In this document: one piece after another, positions 53,655 through 61,955 of the stretch | Position numbering within the stretch: the stretch's first letter is position 1 | Layout of the letters: every line of letters starts with the position of its first letter | Source of the DNA: Streptomyces sp. 71268 | Lineage (GTDB): Bacteria; Actinomycetota; Actinomycetes; Streptomycetales; Streptomycetaceae | Length of the DNA stretch: 64,000 nucleotides | Reading direction: 5' to 3' | NCBI RefSeq assembly: GCF_029392895.1 | Contig: NZ_CP114200.1 | Span: forward strand, 4,867,001-4,931,000 | Notes under the pieces: generated by a model | What the model was told of the DNA's origin: nothing | Databases searched by the model: none | Seen by the model: only the letters and a program-made list of their open reading frames with translations | Position numbers and translations under genes: made by a program

Positions 53655-53915
53655 GGCGGGACTATGACATCCGGGGCGGCTGCCGTCCACGGGGTTTTCG
53701 CAGGTGGGGTGGGGGTGGGGGGCTGACCTCAGGGCGGCTGGTGAGCGTGTGTGGGACGTGCGGCCTGCCGGGGCCGAGACGGTGTCCTTCGTTCCCACAA
53801 GGCAAACCTCCGCACCAGTGAGCCGAGTTTCCTGTTCCCTCAACTGAGTCACCTTGACGCGCCTGTCACGCCCTCGGGAGCATCGGAAGCACAACCTCAC
53901 AACCAGGGGGCAGCC

Positions 53916-54122
53916 ATGGCCGCAAGGCGACTCGTCGGCGAATGCGAGGGTGGCACCTGCGCCACCCTGTACGCCCTCGACGGCACACGTGACCTGTTAG
54001 TCCAGGGGTATGACACAACGGCCGCCGAGACGGCCGGGATCGTTGTTCCCGCGGGTGAGTCCGTGGTCCGCATTCCCGCTCACATCATCGAGAGGTACGC
54101 CCGTGAATATCTCAACGGATGA
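53916..54122 (+). CDS. Small protein of the DUF6879/Scr1 module
   Basis: A 68-residue protein, MAARRLVGECEGGTCATLYA then a beta-rich stretch ending PAHIIERYAREYLNG. Homologous small genes commonly precede DUF6879 genes in streptomycetes. Its 3' end overlaps the DUF6879 start by 20 bases, so the two are coupled. Codon 28 (53997-53999) is TTA, so the whole module may depend on bldA. The GGGGGC before ATG is a weak ribosome site. Function unknown. Confidence 0.7.
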   Translation: MAARRLVGECEGGTCATLYALDGTRDLLVQGYDTTAAETAGIVVPAGESVVRIPAHIIERYAREYLNG

Positions 54123-54624
54123 GTTCGGGAAACTCTTCACCACCTTCGAGCGGGAAGCGTTCCGGCTGGAAGCGCTGGACGACTACAGCGGCTCGTCCGA
54201 CCCGGAAATGATCCGCGCCTTTCTGGCCGGTGAACCCCAGCCCGTCGACTACAACCAGCAGTGGGTGGGCGACGTGCGGCGCAGCACGGCGGCCGGTAGG
54301 CGTGTGTACCGCGTGCACGTGGTCTCGCGGCCTCTCACGGACTACCTCCGATTCGAACTCGGCTGGGGTTACACCAAGAACCAGACGGCCGGAGAGGAGT
54401 TCTTCATTCTCGACACCACGGACCAGGAGAACCCCGTACCCGGAGTTCCTGACTTCTGGATGTTCGACGAGTCCCAGGTCGCCTCGATGAACTACGGCGA
54501 ACAAGGCGAATTCCTTGGTGCCGCATTGGAGCCCGATCCCGAGGACTGGGTGCGGGTACGCGACACCGCCATGCGCCATGCCGTGCCGTTCCCTGATTGG
54601 TGGGAACGGCACGGAGGCAAGTGA
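54103..54624 (+). CDS. DUF6879 family protein
   Basis: A 173-residue soluble protein: FGKLFTTFEREAFRLEALDD at the start, QQWVGDVRRSTAAGRRVYRV, and FWMFDESQVASMNYGEQGEF are the recognised DUF6879 blocks. GTG at 54103 is chosen because GAGAGG precedes it and the frame overlaps the upstream small gene. The stop overlaps the next gene's GTG by four bases. Role unknown; it always accompanies Scr1-type HTH regulators. Confidence 0.85.
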   Translation: MNISTDEFGKLFTTFEREAFRLEALDDYSGSSDPEMIRAFLAGEPQPVDYNQQWVGDVRRSTAAGRRVYRVHVVSRPLTDYLRFELGWGYTKNQTAGEEFFILDTTDQENPVPGVPDFWMFDESQVASMNYGEQGEFLGAALEPDPEDWVRVRDTAMRHAVPFPDWWERHGGK

Positions 54625-55451
54625 AGAGCACGGACATCGGGCAAGCGCTGCGGGAACTGCGAGAGGCCGGCGGAAAGCAGGCCAAAGCCGTGGCCCGTGG
54701 CGCTGTCATGTCCCCGAGCAAGCTCAGCAAGATCGAGAATGGCGTGCTCGCGCCCAGCGTCATCGACGTCGAGCGCATCCTCACGGCCCTGGAGGTCTCC
54801 GAGGAGGCCAAGGCCCGACTGATGGAGCTTGCCCGGCAGGTGGCGACAGAGGCCACCGCGTGGCGCATCTACCGGCGTTCGGGGCTCCATAAACACCAGG
54901 AAGAGATCAGGGCCATAGAGGCCAGCACAAGGCTTCTCAGGCTGTTTCAGCCGTCCTGTGTTCCTGGGTTGCTTCAGACGCCAGAATACGTGCGAGGCAT
55001 CCTCAAGGACTGGGATCTCACCGAGGACGCACTGGAGAAGATGGTCGGTGCTCGACTCAAGCGTCATGACGTCCTGCATGACGAGGGACGTAGGTTCCAC
55101 TTTCTCGTCACGGAGTCAGTGCTCCGCTGGGAGGTCGTCAAGGCTCGTTCCATGGCGATGCAGTTGGACAAGCTCATCAGCATGTCAAGGTTTCCCAACA
55201 TCACCATCGGAGTGATTCCACAGCAAGGTGCGAAGCCGGGGCTTCCCACTTCGGCCTTCACCCTCTTCGACGCTCGGCTGGCCACCATCGAGGTGCCTCA
55301 CGCCGAGATCACCACAAGCGAAATCCCCGATATCGACCTGTACCTGAGAAAGTTTCAGAAGTTCGAGCGGGTGGCCGTTACCGGTGAGGACATGCGGGCC
55401 CTCGTGGCAGGCGTTCGGGACGACTTCTTGAGGCAACAGGAAACACGGTAG
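54621..55451 (+). CDS. Scr1-family XRE regulator with DUF5753 domain
   Basis: A 276-residue protein. The XRE HTH (about residues 5-65, KAVARGAVMSPSKLSKIENG) is followed by the DUF5753 ligand-binding domain (about 85-270; YRRSGLHKHQEEIRAIEAST, VPGLLQTPEYVRGILKDWD, RQxIL-type KRHDVLHDEGRRFHFLVTES). GTG at 54621 has GGAGG at three to four bases and overlaps the DUF6879 stop (GTGA). WhiJ-like proteins of this class control development together with DUF397 partners; a DUF397 gene lies downstream at 55780. Confidence 0.9.
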   Translation: MKSTDIGQALRELREAGGKQAKAVARGAVMSPSKLSKIENGVLAPSVIDVERILTALEVSEEAKARLMELARQVATEATAWRIYRRSGLHKHQEEIRAIEASTRLLRLFQPSCVPGLLQTPEYVRGILKDWDLTEDALEKMVGARLKRHDVLHDEGRRFHFLVTESVLRWEVVKARSMAMQLDKLISMSRFPNITIGVIPQQGAKPGLPTSAFTLFDARLATIEVPHAEITTSEIPDIDLYLRKFQKFERVAVTGEDMRALVAGVRDDFLRQQETR

Positions 55452-55483
55452 AGGCTGCCCCCCGGCACTCCGAAGATGTACCC

Positions 55484-55768
55484 ATGCCGACCGTACCGAA
55501 GAAGGCCAGTCAGCAGGGTTCGGGTGATGTCCGCGTGCTCGCGTGGCTGGCGGGGAACGGCCGGCGTATGGCGAACACGGAAATGGTCCTGCTCCCGGCT
55601 GCGACGGCCCTCCTGACCGGCCGTCCGAACAAGACCGGACGAGGCAACCCCAGATCAAAGCCGAGTGGCCTTTTCGAGGGCCCGCGACAGCGATCGGGCC
55701 CGACGTTGCACGCGTGCCGAACACGCGGCAGTACCAGTCCTGAGCCTGCCCTGCCCCTGACCGCATAG
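55484..55768 (+). CDS. Doubtful small open frame
   Basis: A possible 94-residue protein (ATG at 55484) between the Scr1-type regulator and the DUF397 gene. Its composition is ordinary, but it has no ribosome site, no recognisable domain and a Ser/Arg/Pro-rich C-terminus like a chance frame. Otherwise the 330-base gap (55452-55779) has no gene. Confidence 0.2.
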   Translation: MPTVPKKASQQGSGDVRVLAWLAGNGRRMANTEMVLLPAATALLTGRPNKTGRGNPRSKPSGLFEGPRQRSGPTLHACRTRGSTSPEPALPLTA

Positions 55769-55779
55769 GAAGGCACACC

Positions 55780-56010
55780 ATGCCCGGAACCGACCTCTAC
55801 AGCCTGCCCCTCAAGGAAGCCGACTTCCGCACACCCTGCGGCGGCAACACCCACCCGGACGGCGAGTCCTGCGTGACCCTCTCCAGGATCGGTGAGGACG
55901 CGTGGGCGCTCGGGGACAGCAAGCAGCCCGGCCTGCCCCCGCTGCGCTTCACCACCGCCGAACTGGACGCGGCCGGCATCGACCCGGCCCGCTTCGGCCT
56001 CTCGGCCTGA
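55780..56010 (+). CDS. DUF397 protein
   Basis: A 76-residue protein. The DUF397 fold is seen in LYSLPLKEADFRTPCGGNTH followed by ESCVTLSRIGEDAWALGDSK and LRFTTAELDAA (the family's GGNCVxxA, DSKxP and LRFTxxEW motifs). DUF397 proteins pair with Scr1/WhiJ-type regulators such as the gene at 54621. GGAAGG precedes the ATG. The usual Trp of the last motif is Leu here. Confidence 0.8.
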   Translation: MPGTDLYSLPLKEADFRTPCGGNTHPDGESCVTLSRIGEDAWALGDSKQPGLPPLRFTTAELDAAGIDPARFGLSA

Positions 56011-56137
56011 CCGGCCGCCCGCCGACCACCGACCGCCGGCCCCCGCTCGACGGAGACCCGCCACCCGGCGGCCCGTTCTCCGGCGAGCGGGGGCCACCCC
56101 GGGCCGCCACCGCCCGCCGCGACGAGGGACGACACAG

Positions 56138-56605
56138 TTGCACCACCACGGCTACCTGTGGGCCGGCACCAAGCAGCGCTTCGACGAGGAGGCGCTGCGC
56201 CGGCCCCCTCACCCCGATCCACCGCCGGCGGCCGCTGGGCCGGAGTTGGCCCAGCGGTACAAGGACGTGCGGGCGGAGTTCCCCGTCGTGGATCTGCCCC
56301 CGCTGGAAACGGCCTACTGGCTCGTCAAGCCCGGCGGGCTCGTACGGGGCACGTGGAACGAGCCGGAGGAGGCCGTGCGGTGGCTCGACGCGCGGCTGGT
56401 GGAGTACGCGCCGCGGTTCACGTCCGAGGCGGACCGCGCGCGGACGCGCCTCGCGGCGCTGGTCGACTCGGCCGCCGCGAGCCTGGGCGGGGGAGTGGAC
56501 GTGTCCCTCGGCTTCTACCTCGAACGCCCCTCGTACCTGTCACTCGCCCTGGTGTGCTGCTCCCCGAACAGGGCCCAGCCGGAGCGGACCTGCCCGCTGG
56601 GGTAG
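56138..56605 (+). CDS. Conserved hypothetical protein, TTG start
   Basis: A 155-residue soluble protein starting (M)HHHGYLWAGTKQRFDEEALR, with an aspartate-rich centre (FPVVDLPPLETAYWLVKPGG) and a helical C-terminus. TTG at 56138 is preferred because GAGGGA lies eight bases upstream and the conserved HHHGYLW block directly follows. It is a streptomycete-specific hypothetical; no function can be assigned. The start sits 127 bases after the DUF397 gene. Confidence 0.65.
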   Translation: MHHHGYLWAGTKQRFDEEALRRPPHPDPPPAAAGPELAQRYKDVRAEFPVVDLPPLETAYWLVKPGGLVRGTWNEPEEAVRWLDARLVEYAPRFTSEADRARTRLAALVDSAAASLGGGVDVSLGFYLERPSYLSLALVCCSPNRAQPERTCPLG

Positions 56606-56646
56606 GGCGGACGGCGGCACCAGGCCCGGCGGCCGTGAAAGCAGGG

Positions 56647-56674
56647 AGGGGCCAGACCCGAAGGTCTGGCCCCT
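56647..56674. terminator. Bidirectional terminator with CGAA tetraloop
   Basis: Perfect 12-bp stem (56647-56658 / 56663-56674), loop CGAA, between convergent genes. Confidence 0.9.
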
Positions 56675-56766
56675 GGCCTGGGGACTCCTCGACTCGGCGA
56701 GGTGGCGGGCGGTGAGCCCGTCCCCTACTCAGACGGTGTCGTCTACTCGGACGGCGACGTCGAGTC

Positions 56767-57342
56767 TCAGACGTTGACGCCGAAGTCCTGCGCGATGCCC
56801 GTGAGGCCGGAGGCGTAGCCCTGGCCGACGGCGCGGAACTTCCACTCGGCGCCGTTGCGGTACAGCTCGCCGAAGACCATGGCGGTCTCGGTCGCCGCGT
56901 CCTCGCTCAGGTCGTAGCGGGCGATCTCCGTGCCACCGGCCTGGTTGAGGATGCGGATGTACGCGTTGCGCACCTGGCCGAAGTTCTGGCTGCGGCTCTC
57001 GGCGTCGTAGATGGAGACCGGGAAGACGATCTTCTCGACGTCGGCGGGCAGGCCGGCCAGGTTGACGTTGATCTGCTCGTCGTCGCCCTCGCCCTGGCCG
57101 GTGAGGTTGTCACCGGTGTGCACGATCGACTGGTCCGGCGTCGCCTTGTTGTTGAAGAAGACGAAGTGCTGGTCCGAGTAGACCTTGCCGCTCGGGTTCA
57201 CGGCGATGGCGCTGGCGTCCAGGTCGAAGTCCTGGCCGGTGGTGGTGCGGACGTCCCAGCCGAGGCCCACCGTGACGGCGGTCAGGCCCGGTGCCTCCTT
57301 GGTGAGCGAGACGTTGCCGCCCTTGGACAGGCTTACAGCCAT
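56767..57342 (-). CDS. terD: TerD family protein
   Basis: A 191-residue protein, [20 protein letters not shown] followed by [17 protein letters not shown] (Ca-binding loop) and [20 protein letters not shown], and ending [12 protein letters not shown]. The TerD fold binds calcium; homologues are linked to tellurite resistance, stress and development in Streptomyces. Length is normal. The ATG at 57342 follows a GGGGACACC leader. Same neighbourhood as in S. coelicolor (around SCO4277). Confidence 0.93.
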   Translation of the reverse strand: MAVSLSKGGNVSLTKEAPGLTAVTVGLGWDVRTTTGQDFDLDASAIAVNPSGKVYSDQHFVFFNNKATPDQSIVHTGDNLTGQGEGDDEQINVNLAGLPADVEKIVFPVSIYDAESRSQNFGQVRNAYIRILNQAGGTEIARYDLSEDAATETAMVFGELYRNGAEWKFRAVGQGYASGLTGIAQDFGVNV

Positions 57343-57582
57343 GGGGTGTCCCCTTCTTGTACTGGTCGATGGTCGGTCTTCGTGACGACCACGAAGCTAC
57401 CGTCACCCCTCACAACGCCATCAGGGCACCGCTGGGTTCCAGCCCCCTTTACTTTCTTTGCCAAACTCTGGCGGTACGGAGTGCATCGTTCCGCTTCCCG
57501 TCGGGGGCGGAGGGCGGGCGCGACGGCGGGGCGGGTGGGAAATGCGGGTGACGGGAGCGCGTCAACGCGGGAGCATGGGGGC

Positions 57583-58011
57583 ATGCCCGGGCCCTATGTC
57601 ATCCGTGGCTCGGTCTCCCTGCCGGAGGCCGAGCTGATCTGGCGTTTCTCCCGCTCGTCGGGGCCCGGCGGACAGCACGTCAACACCAGTGACAGTCAGG
57701 TGGAGCTGCGGTTCGACCTGGCCGCGACCGACGCGTTGCCGCCCGTGTGGAAGGAGCGCGCCCTCCAGCGGCTGGCCGGGCGGCTGGTGAACGGCGTGGT
57801 GTCCGTGCGGGCCTCGGAGCACCGCTCCCAGTGGCGCAACCGCGAGACCGCGGCCGTCCGGCTGGCGTCCCTGCTCGCCGAGGCCACCGCGCCGCCTCCC
57901 AAGCCCCGCCGCCCCACCCGCATCCCGCGCGGCATCAACGAGCGCCGGCTGCGCGAGAAGAAGCAGCGCGGCGACACCAAGCGGGGCCGTTCCGGGCGCG
58001 ACTGGCACTAG
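57583..58011 (+). CDS. arfB: Peptidyl-tRNA hydrolase / ribosome rescue factor ArfB
   Basis: A 142-residue protein with the class I release-factor GGQ motif at 29-31 (SSGPGGQHVNTSDSQVELRF), a short globular domain, and a basic C-terminal tail (RLREKKQRGDTKRG) that enters the mRNA channel. It rescues stalled ribosomes. ATG at 57583 gives the normal family length. It is divergent from terD across 240 bases and has no clear ribosome site. Confidence 0.92.
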   Translation: MPGPYVIRGSVSLPEAELIWRFSRSSGPGGQHVNTSDSQVELRFDLAATDALPPVWKERALQRLAGRLVNGVVSVRASEHRSQWRNRETAAVRLASLLAEATAPPPKPRRPTRIPRGINERRLREKKQRGDTKRGRSGRDWH

Positions 58012-58843
58012 ACGGTTTCGTACGGGCTCCGGGGCTGTCGTCGTACGGCGCCGAGTGGTGCCTCCGCCGTCCCACGAGAAACAGTTCCCCCGGCCCGATC
58101 GTGCCGGCGCCCGGCCGTGCCGGAGTGGGGCGACCGCCCGTTTCCCAGGGAAATCGCGGCGCCTCCGGGAGCGGAATTGCCGGCTATTGCCGGGGTGGAT
58201 CACAAAGCGCCGGCAGCCCGCCGCGCGGCGATATCGGGGCACCATTACGGACCCGGCCGCTTCTCGTAAGCGAACAGCCGTACGTACTCCCGGCGGTGCC
58301 CGGTCGGGCGGTTACCGCCGCCGCCAAGGCAGTTGCGCCAGGCATATCACGCACATCCGTTCCCGGCGACGAGAGCGTGCTGTGTGACACCCCTTCCGGT
58401 ACGGAATCGAGCATGCCGTCGCGCCGCCCGGCCGGTTGTGGCAAGAGGCGCCGGACGCCCGCCACGCGCCGGCTCGGCGGCGGCCGTGTGAGCGGTCGCC
58501 CCAGTGGTCGTGCGAGCGGTCGTGCCAGCGGTCGTGTCGTGCGAGTGGTGGTGTGGGTGGTCGTGCCAAGCAGTGTGGGGGCGCGGGGACCGCGCGTTCG
58601 CCGGCGCCTGGCGCGTGTCCCGGCGAGGCGACGTGCGCGGGTGTCGGTCCGGTCACCCCCGCCCCCTCATGGCCCCTGGGCGAACCCCCGCCGGTGACCC
58701 GACGGCCCTGGGATGAAGGGTAACTGATGGTCTGTCAGTTACGCCGGGAGAGGGCTCGACCCGTGGACCGGGCCCGGGGCCGGCGTGACGCCGGGGGTGT
58801 GAGGGGCGCGGGGGGCTCCTGGTGCGGTGCGGCCCGGTGCCGC
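58012..58843. other. Gene-free region between arfB and flavin reductase genes
   Basis: About 830 bases. It contains imperfect 12-bp tandem repeats of AGCGGTCGTGCG type (58491-58567), and the hairpin listed at 58720-58742. No gene supported. Confidence 0.6.
58720..58742. promoter_or_regulatory. GTAACTGA / TCAGTTAC hairpin or operator
   Basis: Perfect 8-bp arms (58720-58727 / 58735-58742), seven-base loop. It lies about 100 bases beyond the flavin reductase stop, so it may be a terminator or an orphan TetR-type operator. Confidence 0.35.
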
Positions 58844-59521
58844 TCAGCTCAGGTGGCGGTACCGGCCGCGGAAGTACGTCAGCGGGCCGCCCTCCGCGCT
58901 GGGGGTGTGCGCCGTCAGGACGCGGGCCACCACCAGCGTGTGGTCGCCCGCCTGGACGCGTTGCTCCGTACGGCACTCAAGGGTCGCGAGGGCGCCGCTG
59001 ATCAGGGGCGCGCCGGACGCCTCGCCGCGGGTGTACGTCAGCTCCTCGAACAGCAGCCGGTCGCTGACCCGGCCCTTCATCGCGAACCGGCCGGCGATCT
59101 GCCGCTGGCCCTCGGCGAGCAGCGAGACCGCCCACAGCGGTTGCCGCTCCAGCACGTCGTCCATCCGGGACCCGTTGCGGACGCTCACCATCACCAGCGG
59201 TGGGTCGAGCGAGACCGACAGGAAGGCCGTGGCCGTCATGCCGACGTCCTCGCCGCGCGGTCCCTCCTCCTCGTCGTGCGCCGTCACCAGCACCACACCG
59301 GCCGCCAGCCGCGCCAGGGCGGCCCGGAACTCGTCCTCGCTCACCCCTCCAGCATGCGGGACGGCACGCCCCGGCTCCGCCTGGGCCACGGCGCCCGGGG
59401 CGGGCGTGGCCTCCGGGGCGGCAGGGGTGCCGGGGGCGCCCGAGGCGTTCGGGGCGGCGGCCGAGGCGGCGTCTGGGCCGGACGGGGCGGATGGGACCGA
59501 AGAGGACGAGGTTCGCAACAC
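58844..59521 (-). CDS. Flavin reductase domain protein
   Basis: A 225-residue protein. Residues 1-55 are an Ala/Pro-rich extension. The flavin reductase-like split-barrel domain (60-225) has LAAGVVLVTA, VGMTATAFLSVSLDPPLVMV, and AGDHTLVVARVLT. It would supply reduced FMN to a two-component monooxygenase or reduce a flavin. GTG at 59521 is supported by a TAGCGT -10 seven bases away (leaderless-type); a GTG at 59344 would remove the extension. Same neighbourhood near cdgB in S. coelicolor. Confidence 0.82.
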   Translation of the reverse strand: MLRTSSSSVPSAPSGPDAASAAAPNASGAPGTPAAPEATPAPGAVAQAEPGRAVPHAGGVSEDEFRAALARLAAGVVLVTAHDEEEGPRGEDVGMTATAFLSVSLDPPLVMVSVRNGSRMDDVLERQPLWAVSLLAEGQRQIAGRFAMKGRVSDRLLFEELTYTRGEASGAPLISGALATLECRTEQRVQAGDHTLVVARVLTAHTPSAEGGPLTYFRGRYRHLS

Positions 59522-59811
59522 GCCTTCGACGCTAACCCCCCGCCCCGCCCGGTCGCATCGGGCTCCCGGCGGAGGGGAGCCCTAGGTCCCTGGGCTGAGC
59601 GCCGGTGGGCCGCCGGCGGGGCGCTCGGGGGGCGCTGGAGCGGCGCTGAGGGAGCGTCGTGGGGGCGCTCGCGGAGTGTGCGCAAATCCGCACCGATATT
59701 CGAGACGGTCGCCTCCGGTAAACGTAATCGCATTCCGGATTTGCTTTCAGGAAATATCGCGCGGCCCGTCTGAGCCCGCGTAACGGCTTTATCCCCACCC
59801 CGGACACACGC

Positions 59812-59827
59812 TGTGACATGAGTCACA
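59812..59827. promoter_or_regulatory. CRP-type palindrome upstream of cdgB
   Basis: TGTGACATGAGTCACA: TGTGA-N6-TCACA fits the CRP consensus exactly and also GTG-N6-GNCAC, the Streptomyces Crp pattern as I recall it. It lies 123 bases before the cdgB start. Confidence 0.55.
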
Positions 59828-59841
59828 ACGGGCAGTAATTG

Positions 59842-59856
59842 TTGACCCTGTGTACC
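59842..59856 (+). promoter_or_regulatory. BldD box upstream of cdgB
   Basis: TTGACCCTGTGTACC matches 8 of the 9 fixed positions of the BldD consensus NTNACNCWGNGTNAN. cdgB is a known BldD target in S. coelicolor. About 94 bases before the start. Confidence 0.6.
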
Positions 59857-59949
59857 GGGTGGACAGCTCGCTGTGATTCAGTGGCCGTGGCAGTGAGAGA
59901 CGACGAGAAATTCTGGAGTTGCTGTCGAGGTCTCGGGGGAGAGCGATCG

Positions 59950-61722
59950 ATGGAGACCGAGTCGGAGCCGTACATCCGCCTTGCGACCCTGCGACAGCTA
60001 CATCAAGTAGTCGCAGAACTGAACACCGGACGCAGTCTGGCGGAGACCCTGCAAACCGTCGCCGACGGGGTGATCCAGGGCCTGGGATACGAGCTGTCAG
60101 CCGTCAACCTGGTCCGCCCGGACGGAGACCTGGTGGTGGCCGCCGTCAGCGGCAGTCCCGGGGCCGAGGCGCTCATGGCGGGCCGGGTCGGCTCGCGGAC
60201 GTCCTGGGAGCGGCGGCTCTCGATGGGCGAGCGCTGGGGCGACCTGAGATTCATCCCGTACACCGAGGGCTGGGTGCTCGACGACGACGACGTGCCGCAG
60301 TGGCACGTGGCCGGTCCGGCGCCGAGGTTCCCCGACGAGTGGCACCCGATGGACCGGCTGTTCGCGCCCATGCGCGCGGCCGGCTCGCCGCACGGCGAGC
60401 TGCTCGGCGTGATCTCCGTGGACAAGCCGCGCAACGGCCGCCGCCCCGGCGCCTGGGGCCGCGAGGCCCTGCAGATGTACGCGTTCCACTCGGCCATCGC
60501 CATCGGCAACGCCCGGCTGCGCGCCAACATGCAGCGCGCGCTGATGCGCCTGGAGCGCGACCAGCAGGCGCTGCGGGCCAGCGAGGAGAGCTTCAGGCAG
60601 GCGTTCGAGTACGCGCCGAGCGGCATGGCCATCGCGGAGATGGGCGGCGACCAGCACGGCCGGCTGCTGCGCACCAACGACGCGCTGTGTCGCCTCCTCG
60701 GCCGCTCGGCCACCGCGCTGCGCCGCTACTCCTTCTCCGACCTCGTGCACCCCGAGGACATCGGCACCCTGCTGCGCACCTCGGCCGAGGGGGGCCGGGC
60801 CGAGCTGCGGCTGGTCCGGCGCGACGGCACGTACATGTGGGTCTCGCTGCGCAACTCGGTGGTCGCCGACGCCGCCGACGGGCCGCGCTTCCTGCTCACC
60901 CACGTCGAGGACATCGAGGAGCGCAAGCGGCACGAGCTGCAGCTCGCGCACCGCGCCAGCCACGACTCGCTGACCGGGCTGCCCAACAGCGCAGAGTTGC
61001 GCGCCCGGCTCGGCGCCCGGCTGTGCGCCCGCCCGCCGCAGCCCGCCTACGCGGGCGCGGAGAGCGCCGGCGTGGGCCCGGACGGCGCGCAGCAGGCCGG
61101 GACGGCCGTGCGGGAGGCGGCCCTCGTCGGGAGCGTCGAGCAGGACGCGTACGTGCAGGGGTTCGGGTTGGAGGGCTTCGACTCGGCGGTGGACCTCGGC
61201 GGCCTGGGCGGTTTCGCCGGGCTCGACGCCGACGCCCTGGAGGGGCTCACCGGCTCCGACGGCGGCCCGTTCGACCACCACGTGCACACGTACGCGCCCG
61301 CCGAGGGCGAGGAGGACGACGGCACCAAGGGGCTCGCGGTGCTCTTCTGCGACCTGGACGGGTTCAAGTCGATCAACGACAGGTTCGGCCACCACACCGG
61401 CGACGCGGTGCTCATCGAGGTCGCCCGCCGGCTCTCGCACGGGGTGCGGGACGGTGACACGGTGGCCAGGCTCGGCGGCGACGAGTTCGTGGTCCTGGCC
61501 GATGGACTGGGGCGGGCCGACGCGCAGGATCTCGCCGTACGGTTGCGAAACGCGATCATTCCGCCCATTCGCTTCGAAGGTCGCGCGGTGCGCGTGGGCG
61601 CGAGTTTCGGTATTAGCTGGGCGGCCTGCGGGATGTCGGCCGAGGAAGTGCTGCAATCCGCTGACCAGCGCATGTACGTGGAAAAGCGGTCGCGGTCGAA
61701 GGCGAATCGGCGTGCGGGTTAG
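59950..61722 (+). CDS. cdgB: Diguanylate cyclase CdgB (GAF-PAS-GGDEF)
   Basis: A 590-residue cytoplasmic protein. The GAF domain covers about 20-190, the PAS domain with PAC about 205-330 (FRQAFEYAPSGMAIAEM, GTYMWVSLRNSVV), and the GGDEF domain about 340-590. GGDEF is intact at 509-513 and the inhibitory I-site RDGD at 500-503, so it should make c-di-GMP with product feedback. A non-conserved insertion of about 100 residues (360-459) splits the domain before CDLDGFK. c-di-GMP drives BldD dimerisation and holds back sporulation. Start ATG with GGGGGAG upstream; orthologue of SCO4281. Confidence 0.93.
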   Translation: METESEPYIRLATLRQLHQVVAELNTGRSLAETLQTVADGVIQGLGYELSAVNLVRPDGDLVVAAVSGSPGAEALMAGRVGSRTSWERRLSMGERWGDLRFIPYTEGWVLDDDDVPQWHVAGPAPRFPDEWHPMDRLFAPMRAAGSPHGELLGVISVDKPRNGRRPGAWGREALQMYAFHSAIAIGNARLRANMQRALMRLERDQQALRASEESFRQAFEYAPSGMAIAEMGGDQHGRLLRTNDALCRLLGRSATALRRYSFSDLVHPEDIGTLLRTSAEGGRAELRLVRRDGTYMWVSLRNSVVADAADGPRFLLTHVEDIEERKRHELQLAHRASHDSLTGLPNSAELRARLGARLCARPPQPAYAGAESAGVGPDGAQQAGTAVREAALVGSVEQDAYVQGFGLEGFDSAVDLGGLGGFAGLDADALEGLTGSDGGPFDHHVHTYAPAEGEEDDGTKGLAVLFCDLDGFKSINDRFGHHTGDAVLIEVARRLSHGVRDGDTVARLGGDEFVVLADGLGRADAQDLAVRLRNAIIPPIRFEGRAVRVGASFGISWAACGMSAEEVLQSADQRMYVEKRSRSKANRRAG

Positions 61723-61955
61723 CAATCTGGGCAGGGGATGGCCGGGCGCGGCCCCGTGGACGGGCCGCGCGCGGCTTGCGGGGCGGGGTAGGCTGCGCCG
61801 GTCGGCACGGCTGCCGAGAATGAATCGATCGTGAACATTGGCCATCCGGACAGCGCACGGCTATTTCGGCCGCCCCGGCCCTGATAAGAGCTGTTCTGGC
61901 ACGCGAGTGCCGCAGCGCGGATGACCATCAGGGACGAAGTGGGAGTGACCAGGGG

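Noticed and set aside
55484..55768. Open frame between the Scr1-type and DUF397 genes as a real gene
   Set aside because: Kept only as low-confidence; no ribosome site, no domain and its end is Pro/Ser-rich chance composition.
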